64,000 nt of DNA from Termitidicoccus mucosus (lineage in GTDB: Bacteria; Verrucomicrobiota; Verrucomicrobiia; Opitutales; Opitutaceae), in the NCBI RefSeq assembly GCF_038725785.1, contig NZ_CP109796.1, forward strand, positions 6,758,501 through 6,822,500, in the 5' to 3' direction. Position numbers and translations under genes: made by a program. The notes below the pieces were generated by a model. It was not told the origin of the DNA. It made no database searches and saw only the letters and a program-made list of their open reading frames with translations. Every line of letters starts with the position of its first letter. The first letter of the stretch is position 1. Shown piece by piece: positions 31,595-40,900 of the stretch.

Positions 31595-32410
31595 ATGAAA
31601 CAATTAATTTTAATCATTGGCATATTGACTGCCGGGCTGACGGCCCGCGGGGATAATTCGAAGCTGCTCGATTATTTGAACAGCGGCAGGGATTCCGGGA
31701 AAAAGTCCGGGGTGACGGCACCATTGGACGGAGTGCCTTCGACGTATGAGTTGCCCGTGCCGGAGGTGTCACCGGATTTGGTGCCGGCGGTTTCCGCCAC
31801 GTCAACGGCGGCTCCTCCTCGTCCCAAGCCTTCGAGTGCGCCTGTTCGCAGGCCTGCGTCCGGCGGGTCGGAATCCGGTTTGCAGCGGGATTTTTCCTCT
31901 TTTAATGAGCCATTCCCGCCGGAAGATTCCAGTGGCCTGGCGGAGACGCCGGATTTGGTCGCGGCCGGCGACAGAGGGAGCCCCGTGGTTTCCGGGACGC
32001 GTCCGGTGCGTCCCGAGCGCCCGATGGCTCCGTCGATGCGCGGGCGGCGAGCGGCGCGCGCCCCTGTTTTTGAGTTAATCGGCAAGCCGGAGATTATCAT
32101 GCCGGAGGGGGCCGGCCAGGAGGTTTTGGCCTCTTGGGTAGTCAAGCCGCTGGCGGATTATACATTGGATATTGTGGTGCCGCTGGGCGGAATATCTTAT
32201 AAGGCGAAGACCGGCGCGTATATATTGGCGCCGGTGATCGAGCGAGGCGGCATGACCGTTCGCCAAGGTTCCCTGGAGTGGATGAGGGAGGCGGCGAAAC
32301 GCCAGCGCGCGCTGGTCGGGGAATTGCGCCACATGTTGGGCCGTGTGCGCGGTGCCGTGCCTTCGTCCGGCGCGGACGGAACCCGGGAGGCCGATGTTCA
32401 TGCCCGATGA
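31595..32410 (+). CDS. Exported protein of unknown function, 271 aa
   Basis: From ATG 31595, where a good signal peptide begins (MKQLILIIGILTAGLTARG); the frame is open further upstream but that part overlaps the preceding gene. A Pro/Ser-rich linker (about 45-145) leads to a C-terminal domain (about 150-260) of beta pattern (IIMPEGAGQEVLASWVVKPL) ending in a basic helix. Signal, linker and compact domain resemble periplasmic connectors such as PilP, but no family is recognised. The next gene starts within its last codons. Confidence 0.55.
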   Translation: MKQLILIIGILTAGLTARGDNSKLLDYLNSGRDSGKKSGVTAPLDGVPSTYELPVPEVSPDLVPAVSATSTAAPPRPKPSSAPVRRPASGGSESGLQRDFSSFNEPFPPEDSSGLAETPDLVAAGDRGSPVVSGTRPVRPERPMAPSMRGRRAARAPVFELIGKPEIIMPEGAGQEVLASWVVKPLADYTLDIVVPLGGISYKAKTGAYILAPVIERGGMTVRQGSLEWMREAAKRQRALVGELRHMLGRVRGAVPSSGADGTREADVHAR

Positions 32411-32810
32411 CGGACTCGATTTGTTTTCCTCGCTTGAAGATGACGGGGTGTCTCCGTTGTATAAATCCGGCGATGACGACGGCCTGTCCCAGACGGCGCG
32501 GCTGGTGATAAAACCCGCGCCGGAGGAGCGGGAGCTTTTGGACCGGGTAATGCGTTTGACCGGGTATCCCTCGCAGCGCGCGGTGATTTTCGACGCATTG
32601 CGGGATTTTGAAATGGCCGTGGAATCCGGGATGCGGAGTTCGGGTTCATTGGTGGATTTCGAGTCGCGCCTGGCCCGTTTGGAGCAGGGGGTGGAGGACG
32701 ACCGCGTGCTGCTCGGGCGGATGCTGTCGTTGCTGCCCGCATATCAGCGCGGATTTCAATTGTTCACATTGTTGCATGAATCCTTGTATGCGGGCGAAGT
32801 TTCATCATGA
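32394..32810 (+). CDS. Small ribbon-helix-helix-like protein
   Basis: 138 residues from ATG 32394; ATG 32400 is also possible, and GGGAGG precedes both. An acidic N-terminal ~30 residues is followed by SQTARLVIKPAPEERELLD and YPSQRAVIFDALRDFEMAVE, a strand-helix-helix pattern like RHH (Arc/MetJ/CopG) DNA-binding domains. A C-terminal helical region follows. Elements with relaxases often carry RHH accessory proteins that bind oriT or repress transfer genes; the relaxase-like gene is 2.3 kb downstream. It overlaps both neighbours, so it is translationally coupled. Assignment is tentative. Confidence 0.45.
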   Translation: MFMPDDGLDLFSSLEDDGVSPLYKSGDDDGLSQTARLVIKPAPEERELLDRVMRLTGYPSQRAVIFDALRDFEMAVESGMRSSGSLVDFESRLARLEQGVEDDRVLLGRMLSLLPAYQRGFQLFTLLHESLYAGEVSS

Positions 32811-33688
32811 ATACAGCTTCGGCATCCGCGAAAAATTCCGGGGCTGCGCCGGTTTCGTCCGGTGCGGATTCATCGGCCACCGGCTCGGCTTGGGAGGGAA
32901 GGGCGGCATGGGATGGATCGCTGCGGCACAGGGAGTCTTATGATTGGGTGAAGACCGTGGGCGGCTTGGGTGTGCCGATTGGGGCGGCGTTTGCCTATGC
33001 GCGTTTTATCGAGACGCTCTATGAGGAAATCCTCGCATCCGGCTCCGTCAGGCTGGGGGTGACGGCGTTTTATCAGGCGGTCATGTCCGGATTGTTTTCC
33101 GGCATGCTGCCTTTTTTGTCGGCGAAACGTCTGGCGGTGTCCGTGGCCAAGGATATGACGCCCGGTTATGTGTCGAGGCTGGTCGCGCGGGCGGCCGGGG
33201 ACACGCTCGGGGGTGCGTTTTCCTTGGGAGGCCGGCTGGATGAAGCGCTGCTGGCGCGGATGCGTTTGTCGGGGGAATTGTCCCGCGCGGTGGGGGCGCT
33301 GCAATTTCTGGCGACGCAGCAATATCAAATATTGCGGAAATATTATCCGGTCACCGGCGAGGCCGCCGGGGAATTGCTTGGGACGCGCGTGCTGGCGGAG
33401 TCCATGGAGACGGTGATGCTGCCGAGGATTTACCGGCAGCTGGACGAGCTTTGCCTGGCGATGAGGAATTCCGGCAACTGGCTGGACCGCTGGCAGACGC
33501 TGTTGCATGCGCGGATGTCGCTGCATCAGACACGGTTTTTAATGGAGGAGGTCGGCAAATTTTTGGGCGGGCTGGATGACGATGAATTTTCCGCCTTGAA
33601 AAAATTATATCATTTGCGCTGGAAAGCACTGGATGGCCGGGCGCTGACCTGTCTGGAACCGAAGTTTTGCTGGGTTCCCCGGTATTGA
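32807..33688 (+). CDS. Unrecognised helical protein, 293 aa
   Basis: A Ser/Ala-rich disordered N-terminus (about 1-40) precedes an almost entirely helical body with a hydrophobic segment near 90-110 (VTAFYQAVMSGLFSGMLPFL). No signal peptide. The start overlaps the preceding stop by 4 bp, and it is the last gene of the 27.5-33.7 kb cluster. Possibly an inner-membrane-associated component; no family recognised. Confidence 0.5.
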   Translation: MNTASASAKNSGAAPVSSGADSSATGSAWEGRAAWDGSLRHRESYDWVKTVGGLGVPIGAAFAYARFIETLYEEILASGSVRLGVTAFYQAVMSGLFSGMLPFLSAKRLAVSVAKDMTPGYVSRLVARAAGDTLGGAFSLGGRLDEALLARMRLSGELSRAVGALQFLATQQYQILRKYYPVTGEAAGELLGTRVLAESMETVMLPRIYRQLDELCLAMRNSGNWLDRWQTLLHARMSLHQTRFLMEEVGKFLGGLDDDEFSALKKLYHLRWKALDGRALTCLEPKFCWVPRY

Positions 33689-34161
33689 AATTTTTCGCGG
33701 CGGGTTAGCTCTGACGCAACTGGCAGGCAGCCCATGCCACGCAAACCGGCGCCGCCGGCCAAGCGGCGGGATGCCGCTTCCACCTTGTCTGGCCCGGGCC
33801 GTTTCATCGGGGCACAATAAGCTCCGGAAAATGCTTCTTGGGGTGGGGGGAATAGCTCTAGCTTGGGAGCTTGGGAAGCTAACGTCCCCTGCGACGAAAA
33901 TCATGCCTGTCAAGCTCATTTCCAAGTGGTTATAAGTTTGTGTAGTGGTTTCAACGATCCGTGCTCCAGATGCGCAAGTCACATGCAGAAGAATCCGGCA
34001 GCGCGGTTGGCAAAGGTGAAGATAAAAAATAGTGATTCGCTGTCAACAGAGCCTAAAAATAGCGATTTATTGCGCGGCTGGCATGAAATGCCACCGCACC
34101 GGGCGTAATTTTGCCATTCCCGGGCTTGCCAAACGGCACGCGCCACGCAAAGTCTCGCCGC
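33689..34161. other. Non-coding interval
   Basis: No convincing gene. A short near-tandem repeat AGCTTGGG/AGCTTGGG lies around 33859-33875, and GC-rich inverted stretches near 33750-33780. It separates the unknown operon from the second toxin-antitoxin pair; nothing else recognised. Confidence 0.4.
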
Positions 34162-34332
34162 ATGAAAGCATCTGCGGTCCAAAAAAACATCCGCCCGCCC
34201 GCCCGTCGCGTGCCGGCGGCGCGAAGTGTCAAGCCGTCCAAACGCGCCATAGCGCGGACATGGGCAAGACTGTCCGGCATCGTAAACACCGGTGAAACCA
34301 ATTTGTCGACGCGTGAAGGCTTCGGCGATTGA
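34162..34332 (+). CDS. Putative antitoxin of the second PIN pair
   Basis: 56 residues from ATG 34162, strongly basic (KPSKRAIARTWARL). It precedes and overlaps a PIN-domain gene in a different frame, the normal antitoxin-toxin arrangement. The sequence is too short to assign a DNA-binding family, and it lacks the acidic toxin-binding tail usual in VapB, so it may be atypical or truncated. Confidence 0.45.
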   Translation: MKASAVQKNIRPPARRVPAARSVKPSKRAIARTWARLSGIVNTGETNLSTREGFGD

Positions 34333-34738
34333 TTACATGGTGGACGCCGGCCCGCTGGTCGCGTTGATGAACAAATCGGACCAATGGCACGGCTGGGCCG
34401 CGCCGACCATCCGCGCGCTGGGCGAGACGCTGCACACCACCGAAGCCATGCTGGCCGAGGTATGTCATCATTTGCGCTTGCACCGCGCTGCCATCGGTGG
34501 GCTGCTGGCAGCGATCGAGACCGGCGTGCTCTGCATGCACCCGGTGTTTCCAGTCCGGGTATCGCGCGTCAGGGAGCTTATGGGCAAATACGGGCGCATG
34601 GATTTGGCGGATGCCACGTTGGTTGTGCTCTCGGAGCAATACCCGCGCGCAAAGCTCATCACGACAGACGAAACAGACTTCAAGGTTTACCGCCGTCGCG
34701 ATGGCAGCCCCGTGCCGGCCATCATGCCGCAAGCATGA
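34313..34738 (+). CDS. PIN-domain toxin (VapC-like ribonuclease), second copy
   Basis: 141 residues from GTG 34313; ATG 34337 is an alternative that would start MVDAGPLVALMNKSD. The PIN acidic residues appear in order: Asp in VDAGPLVAL, Glu in TTEAMLAEVCH, Asp in GRMDLADATLVVLSE and Asp in LITTDETDFKVY. The two PIN toxins of the window are not close in sequence (different DxS/DAG N-termini), so they are independent acquisitions. Predicted role: RNase toxin that stabilises the element. Confidence 0.75.
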   Translation: MKASAIDYMVDAGPLVALMNKSDQWHGWAAPTIRALGETLHTTEAMLAEVCHHLRLHRAAIGGLLAAIETGVLCMHPVFPVRVSRVRELMGKYGRMDLADATLVVLSEQYPRAKLITTDETDFKVYRRRDGSPVPAIMPQA

Positions 34739-35093
34739 TGCTTCCGCCGCCAAACGCCGTGCTTTTGGCATGGGTTTGGGTGTTTTGAATAGCTGTTTTG
34801 GACATCGCTCCAGGCGGTAGCGACGAACCAGAGCCAGAAGGCGCGGGTGCAACGAAGAGGGGGCCGCGTGGGATTTTTCATAAAAATCATTAACCCGGTG
34901 AATTTCTGAAAAAACATATCACGCGTTCTTGTCCGTTGCGTTCGTCGCGTCGCTCGCGCGAGAAACATGCCTTTCCAGACATCGTTCCGAGCGAAGCGAC
35001 ATCCTCAAGCAGCGACCAACCCCTTCTGTTCAATTTTTAGAAATTCCCTATAAATGGTTCGGAAATGGTATAAAGAGGTCATATTCCCTGTTT
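34739..35093. other. Non-coding region upstream of the relaxase-like gene (oriT candidate)
   Basis: No gene recognised. It holds an imperfect 13-bp inverted repeat (12 of 13 pairs), GTCGCGTCGCTCG at 34944-34956 and CGAGCGAAGCGAC at 34988-35000, with a 31-nt loop, 93 bp before the relaxase-like start. Inverted repeats next to a relaxase gene are typical of origins of transfer. The 12-mer GAGCGAAGCGAC also occurs near 22114 in the decayed transposase. Confidence 0.35.
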
Positions 35094-36743
35094 ATGAGCG
35101 AGCCGATCGCGGGCCAGCCTCCCTGCCTGTTTATTTTGACGAGCCGGACGCGCCGGTCGCGGCGCTCGGGGTATGGCGACGTGCGTTATCATTTGCGCAC
35201 GTATTTGGACGAAACCGGGAAAATACGATTGAGTTCCGGCACGGAAAGGAGGGACACGACAGGGTTGTCAGACCCGTCGCGTCCGGTTATCGATGGGACC
35301 CGCGAGGCGGAGGGGCTGGGGCGGGTGATTCTGCCTGCGGGTTGGTTTCGCGGCCAGTTGACGGCGGGGGGATATTTTGCGGACTGGATGATGCTGGACG
35401 ACTGGCCGCGTCGGTCGAACGGGCATGCGCTGCAACGCAGCCGCTGGGTTGACCAGGTTTCGCGGCATTGGTCGCGCGTGTTGTCCGGCCACCGGACTTT
35501 TTCCAAGGAGGGGGCGCTGACGCGGAATAATTTTTCGCTGAGCTTGTCCGGGGACATTACCCGAAGGCTGACTTTGGCCGGGATTTCCGCGCCGGATTTT
35601 TTGGAGCGGGTGCTGGAGTGCGCGCTGGCGCGTTATATGCGGGAAAACGGGTATGATGCGGATGATAGCCTGGGGTATGTATACGGGTTTCACATGGACA
35701 CGGCGTATTTGCATATCCAGATGTCCGTGTGTCCGCGCACGGCGAAGGGCGTTCTGGTCAAGGTCACGCCCATGGTCCGTGACAAGGGCGGGCCGGAAAG
35801 GGTTTTCGGGCCGGGATTTCGCAATCCGATGACGCGATATGCCTGTGAGGCGGCCCATGAGCTTGAGCGGGAATTGCTCGGACGGGATCATTTGGAGTTG
35901 AGGACGGCGCGGGACATGGCGAAAAGTCTGTTCCGGTCGCATCGCGTGTTCGCGGCCTTCGGTGACGAGCAGGACCGGAAAAAATTATACACGGAGCTGG
36001 AGGATCACGCGGTGACGGCGTATGCGAGGGAATCGGGCTGTCCCGCGGAGCTGCTGGTGGAGTTGAAAGTTTTGCTGCGCCGGTATGCGGGCGTGCCCGA
36101 CGGGGAGCTTGGCGCTCCGCGGGTGGATTACACGGCGCCGGAGCACGGGCCGGCGGCGCGGCGTTTGAGCCGTTTATGGTTGAGCCTCGCGTATGCGGAG
36201 CTTGAGAACACGGAGCGGAAAATGGAGTCCCGGCAGTCCTCCGGGAATGCCGTTTCGCCACCGGCGACAGCCGGGACGCCGGGACTGCCGGCGAATTTGC
36301 TGCCGGTGTACCATGCTTTTTGGCAACGGGCGCGCCAGGGCGCCGCGCCGGTCCAGTCCATGCGGAATCTGGTCAGGCAGAAGCGCATGGTGGCCGTCCG
36401 TGACATGGACCGGGAATTGCCGGATGCCGCGCGGTTGCGCGAATTGTTTCTGGCGCACAAGAAATCGCTTGGCGGCTGGTTTGAGAATTTCGTCGCATGG
36501 CTCGACCGGCATGTTTTGTTCGGCAGCGGGGTGTATTATTCGAAACTGGGATTGGAGGAACTGGAGTATGCGGTGCGGTCCCGCGTGGCGGCAGTGCCGT
36601 TTCTGGGCGGAAAGGCTATCGGTGTGCCTTCGAAACGCAGCGGAGAGTCGTCCGCACCGGCGCGCGAGCCCGCGATCGAGTCCGAAAAGACCCCGGAGAC
36701 CGGACCGGATTCCGAGGAGCCGCCCGGGCGGCTCCCCGGGTAA
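35094..36743 (+). CDS. Putative relaxase / mobilisation protein
   Basis: 549 residues from ATG 35094. Around residue 203 it reads YGFHMDTAYLHIQMSVCPRT, resembling motif III of MOB-type relaxases (HxDxxxxHxH..v, then a short loop and 'G..l'). Here His-x-Asp-x4-His is kept, but the third His is Gln. A Tyr-rich segment near residue 30 (GYGDVRYHLRTYLDE) could supply the motif I nicking tyrosine. The C-terminal ~300 residues are helical and uncharacterised. Relaxases nick oriT and lead the strand through a T4SS, which fits the VirB10-like gene and an upstream inverted repeat. The missing third ligand leaves activity uncertain. Confidence 0.5.
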   Translation: MSEPIAGQPPCLFILTSRTRRSRRSGYGDVRYHLRTYLDETGKIRLSSGTERRDTTGLSDPSRPVIDGTREAEGLGRVILPAGWFRGQLTAGGYFADWMMLDDWPRRSNGHALQRSRWVDQVSRHWSRVLSGHRTFSKEGALTRNNFSLSLSGDITRRLTLAGISAPDFLERVLECALARYMRENGYDADDSLGYVYGFHMDTAYLHIQMSVCPRTAKGVLVKVTPMVRDKGGPERVFGPGFRNPMTRYACEAAHELERELLGRDHLELRTARDMAKSLFRSHRVFAAFGDEQDRKKLYTELEDHAVTAYARESGCPAELLVELKVLLRRYAGVPDGELGAPRVDYTAPEHGPAARRLSRLWLSLAYAELENTERKMESRQSSGNAVSPPATAGTPGLPANLLPVYHAFWQRARQGAAPVQSMRNLVRQKRMVAVRDMDRELPDAARLRELFLAHKKSLGGWFENFVAWLDRHVLFGSGVYYSKLGLEELEYAVRSRVAAVPFLGGKAIGVPSKRSGESSAPAREPAIESEKTPETGPDSEEPPGRLPG

Positions 36744-36813
36744 GGGTGGGGCGGGCCGCATAGCGCGGACGTGTCCGCCGCGCGAGCGTTTCGCTTTCCC
36801 TCACGGCAGGCAT

Positions 36814-37737
36814 TCAGTACATGTCCATGCCGGTGAGGTCGGACGGGGGCATTTCCCCGCAGGCGCACATGGCGGGTTCGTTTGTGTCTTGCTCCTGTGT
36901 GTGGTTTTGGGAATATAATCCCAGAATGTCCGGGCGGTTGGGGATGATTTTTTGCAGGTTTTCGGCCACCAGATCGAGGGGAATGATCTCATGGAAGTGT
37001 CTGGCAACTTCCTTGCAGGTGTTTTTTCTGAATTCCTGCGAATGGAGGCATATTGCTTGTTCGCGGATTCCGGTTATTGTCATTAAATTGAAGGCAAGGC
37101 TGTCCAAGGAATATGCAAAGCTGTATGGGGTGGGTTTTGGAGTGAAACAGATTTCTGATATCCTTATATCGATGGCGTAGGTGTAGAGGTGGCAGATCAG
37201 GGAGTGAAGTTTGTCCAGGAGTTCCGCCAAGGCGGGATTGTGGGATTTTTGGTTTTCGATTTCGGGATAGTCTTGTTCGTATTGGCGTTTCAGGAGGTCC
37301 AGGTATGCTTCGAGTTTGCACAGCCATTCGGGATTGTTTTCCCTGAAGGCGGTGTTTTCGAGATTTTTATAAGCGGTGTGTATGTCTGGAATTTCGGCGT
37401 TTGCGAAATCCTTCAGTTTGTTGAAGATGACCTGGTAGCCTTCCGACATGTAGTCCCAGAAGGTGGAGTTATCTCGTATGGGAGTTTTTTTGATGGCATG
37501 CCAGACTGCCTTGATAATGCTTCTTGGTGGAATTTCGGCAACCTGCGCAGATATGAACAGGTCGTTAAAAGCTTCCGGGGTGCGATACATGCTATTGAGG
37601 TTTGCGAGGGCGCCGTTGACGGCGTCATTGGAAATGCCGGTGATCATGGGAAAGGCGACGGAAGAGGCGTTCATGTTGGGATTATGGGATTTTGAGGATA
37701 TGTTCCCCATTGACTTCCGGTGGTTTTGGACCTGCAA
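36814..37737 (-). CDS. Unrecognised protein downstream of the RpoB-like gene
   Basis: 307 residues from TTG 37737 (GGAG 9 bp upstream); ATG 37710 is an alternative. Mostly helical, rich in Asn, Glu and Tyr, with a Cys-containing tail (CACGEMPPSD) and no signal peptide or membrane helix. It lies 225 bp downstream of the RpoB-like gene on the same strand and is convergent with the relaxase-like gene. No sigma-factor, beta-prime (NADFDGD) or other known motif is present. It could be a partner of the RpoB-like protein or unrelated. Confidence 0.55.
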   Translation of the reverse strand: MQVQNHRKSMGNISSKSHNPNMNASSVAFPMITGISNDAVNGALANLNSMYRTPEAFNDLFISAQVAEIPPRSIIKAVWHAIKKTPIRDNSTFWDYMSEGYQVIFNKLKDFANAEIPDIHTAYKNLENTAFRENNPEWLCKLEAYLDLLKRQYEQDYPEIENQKSHNPALAELLDKLHSLICHLYTYAIDIRISEICFTPKPTPYSFAYSLDSLAFNLMTITGIREQAICLHSQEFRKNTCKEVARHFHEIIPLDLVAENLQKIIPNRPDILGLYSQNHTQEQDTNEPAMCACGEMPPSDLTGMDMY

Positions 37738-37962
37738 GGTGAAATTCTCCGCGTGGAGTGCTTTTGCGAGCGGTTTGGGTGTGCCGTGTTGATTTTATCG
37801 GTATTCCGGGTCGGGTCGGTTTGTATTTTGGGTGGTTTTTTAGCGGTTTGGAATATGGTTGTTTGTTGTGAGAGGAATCCGCCGGGGAAGGATAAGAACG
37901 GGTGGAAAATTCGCCGGTTTTCATTCATATTTTCATGCCGGATCCGGGATTTCCCCGTTTTA

Positions 37963-40900
37963 TTAGATCGCATCCATTTCCCCGGCTTCTTGTTGTGGAA
38001 TACCCGGGTCTCGCGAGAAATCTTTTTCGGCGGTTTGGAGGAACATAGGTTGCAGGCTTGCGGCGGCGTGGATTTGGGATTCGACGCTCATATTATTGCC
38101 GTCGCGCTGCATGCCCATGTAGTCGCGTCCCTTTTCGACGGGTTTGCCGACATGCTTGTTGTCCAGGGTGCTGGATTTTTGGACATGGTAATAGGCCGGG
38201 ATGACCTCGGTGTGGATTTTGGTGAGCCCCGAGATCGGGGAGTAGAGCAGGACGGTCTGTTTGCCGGCGGTTCCGCCGTTGAGTTTTTCCAGGGAGCCGC
38301 GGGCGAGGACGGCGTGGACGGTGAAGGAGACATCGGCCGGGCGTGGGCCGTTTTCGGTGCGGATGAACGGCATGTGCGGGTCGATGACGGTGATGCCCTT
38401 GGTGCCTTGGGGATCGTTGAGCTTGCTTCCGGTTTGGAAGAGTTTTTCGGTTTTGATTTCAAAGACGATTTCGCCGGCGTGTTTTGGGATTGGCCGGGAG
38501 ACTGGATGGGAGAGCAACTCCCGGACATGCTCGATGCGTTTGAGGGCGTAGTGCAGGTTTTCGTTCAGATAGGATTCGTGTTTGTCGATGGTCAGGCCAT
38601 GCCGGGGGCCGGCCAGGAGGCTGGCCAGGGTTTCGCAGCCATTGGCGGACTGGAGTTCTCGCAAGGACAGGGAGACGAGGGAGCCGTCGGGCTGTCTGCC
38701 CGTGAATTTCTCGATGCAGGCGAGGGGATCGATTCCCTGTTCGCGCAGCCTGGTTATATAGTCGGGGTCGAGGGAATCGCGCAGGCGGGCGAACCGGTCG
38801 GCGGCGTTCTTGATCTCCGAGCGGATGTGGGCGAGCAGGGTTTTTTCCGGGGCGGGTTCGCCGCCGGCTTCGAGTTGGACGGGGATTTGGGCCGGGTTGT
38901 CCGGGTCGGAGATGAAGGAGACCTTTTCCAGGATGCCGCCTTGGGCGGGGCCGGTGACGAGCGGGATGATTTTTTCATGCTCGATTTGCCAGGCGAGGAT
39001 TTCCCCCGGGTGGACCAGGGTGCCGGGCTGGATTTTTTTCAGATGGACGGGATTTTTTTTCTGTTTGAGGACGAGGGTTTCCATGGCCGGCTGGTCATAG
39101 CGGCCGGACGCGACGGAGTGGGCGGACACCATGATCGTATCCTCGATGCCGGTGGGCAGCAGCAAGGCGTTGCAGTTCACGCCCGAGTGGAAGCCGGTGA
39201 AGTTTTTCTCGCGTGCCTGTTTGCGGTAGGGGGCTTGTTCCGGGCCGGCGATCCAGTCGCCCTTGGCGACTTTGTCCCCGGGTTTTACCCAGGGGCTTGG
39301 ATGCATGGGATTTTTGAAGGCGTTGATTTTTTGCCGGGGAATCTGGCAGATATGGTTGTCGCCGTTGTCCTCGGTGATGACGGCCAGGATGAATTCCCCG
39401 GTTTCGCGAAGGGCCGTGAGGGTGCCGGAGGCTGGGGCGGCGAGGCAGACGCCGATGTTGGAAAGCGCCTTGAGCTTGTTTTTGGCGGGCCCGGTCAGGC
39501 GGGCCGGAGGCTCGGCGCCGTTGCACAGGCGGGCGTTGTTTTCGCCGGCGTGGGCCATGGGCTGGCGGGCGGGCGGAGTGTTGCCGGATTTGGCTAGGTG
39601 GAGCGGCAGCATATCGGTGGCGTGGCAGGGCAGGTACGCGGTTATTTCCCCTGGCGGGCAGGAGGCGGTGACGCGCCCCTCGATGCGCAACAGCACGGAG
39701 GCTCTGGACGTATCCGGGAATCCGATATGCACACCGGAGTGTTGTTTTCCCAACTCGCGCTCCAGGCGGTTGAATTGTTCCCAGTTATGAAATTCGATGC
39801 TGGTGTTTCCGTCCCCGTTTTTTATGGCCACGGGTTTGAGGATTTCGTTGGACAGCGGATCGATTTTGGCGGCGGCGCACAACCAGTGGTCCACGCCGAC
39901 ATTGCCGGATTCGGGGGACATGGCGGCGATGAAGCCGATGGCGGAGGGATGGTGTGTCCGGTTCAGGTCGGAAATCGCGTCGATGAGGGTGGATTTTGCA
40001 TTCAGCCGGAACAGGTCGAATTTGTTTTTGATCAATCCGGCCTTGATGGCAGTGGCGGACGGCGTGGGCGCCTCGTTGATGACCTTTGGCATGGCCGGGC
40101 TGATGAAGAATTTTTTCATCTCCGCCTCCCAGTCATGCCGGAACCAGGGAATTTCGAGGGTGTGGCTGGCGTTGTTTTGCTGGTAATGGGAGGCGGCTTC
40201 GTCGAACACTTGATTGATCTGGAGCGCGAGCCATCGGGTGAGGCGCTCGGCCCCGGTTTCGACGTGCAGCCGGCCCATGTGGTTGGGCGGCAGGAATTCT
40301 TTTTCCGGCAGGCGCTCGCGCAGGATTTCCGCGGCGCGGGCCGCGTGTATGTTCCAGTGCGGGGTGGCTTGCAGGATTTTGAGTTCCGGCGCCAAGTCCG
40401 GGTATTCGCTGGCGAGGGTGTCGAAGTGCTCCCGCCAGCCCGGCCTATGGGATTCCGGCGTTTTATTTTGTGCGTTGGCGACCTGTTTGAGCCATTGGTT
40501 TATTTTGAATTTGATATTTTCACCGGTGTTGTGATCCAGGCATTGCTGGATTTTTTTTATGAGTTCGGGCTCGTTGGGCAGGTCCCGGAAATCGATCCGG
40601 CTGCCGGTTTTGTTCCGGTAGTTTTCGAGGGTGCGGGCGAAGGCGCCCCACAGCGGGCGCGGCAGGACGAGCGGCTGGCTGGCCGCGAGTCCGTTGCGTT
40701 GCAGGGTCTGGATGAAGAGGTTGTTTTTCCCCTGGAGGATGAGGACATCGGGGGTTTTCCATAAAATGTCACGGGTGCCGGGGGAATTCGGGCGCTCCTC
40801 CGAATTGACGAAAAATATCCCCGGTTTCTGGGTCAGGTGGGATACGGCGTAATATTCGTTGGCGCCGTAAGTGTAGGCGCCCTTGGTGTTGGGATACGGG

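Noticed and set aside
36743-36814. GCGGAC/GTCCGC inverted repeat between the convergent relaxase-like and orphan genes
   Set aside because: Only a 2-nt loop and no T-tract on either strand, so not supported as a terminator.
37720-40764. Two long plus-strand reading frames (625 and 388 codons)
   Set aside because: They are antisense to the RpoB-like gene, Gly/Asp/Val-rich, without motifs; the minus frame shows clear protein-family conservation.
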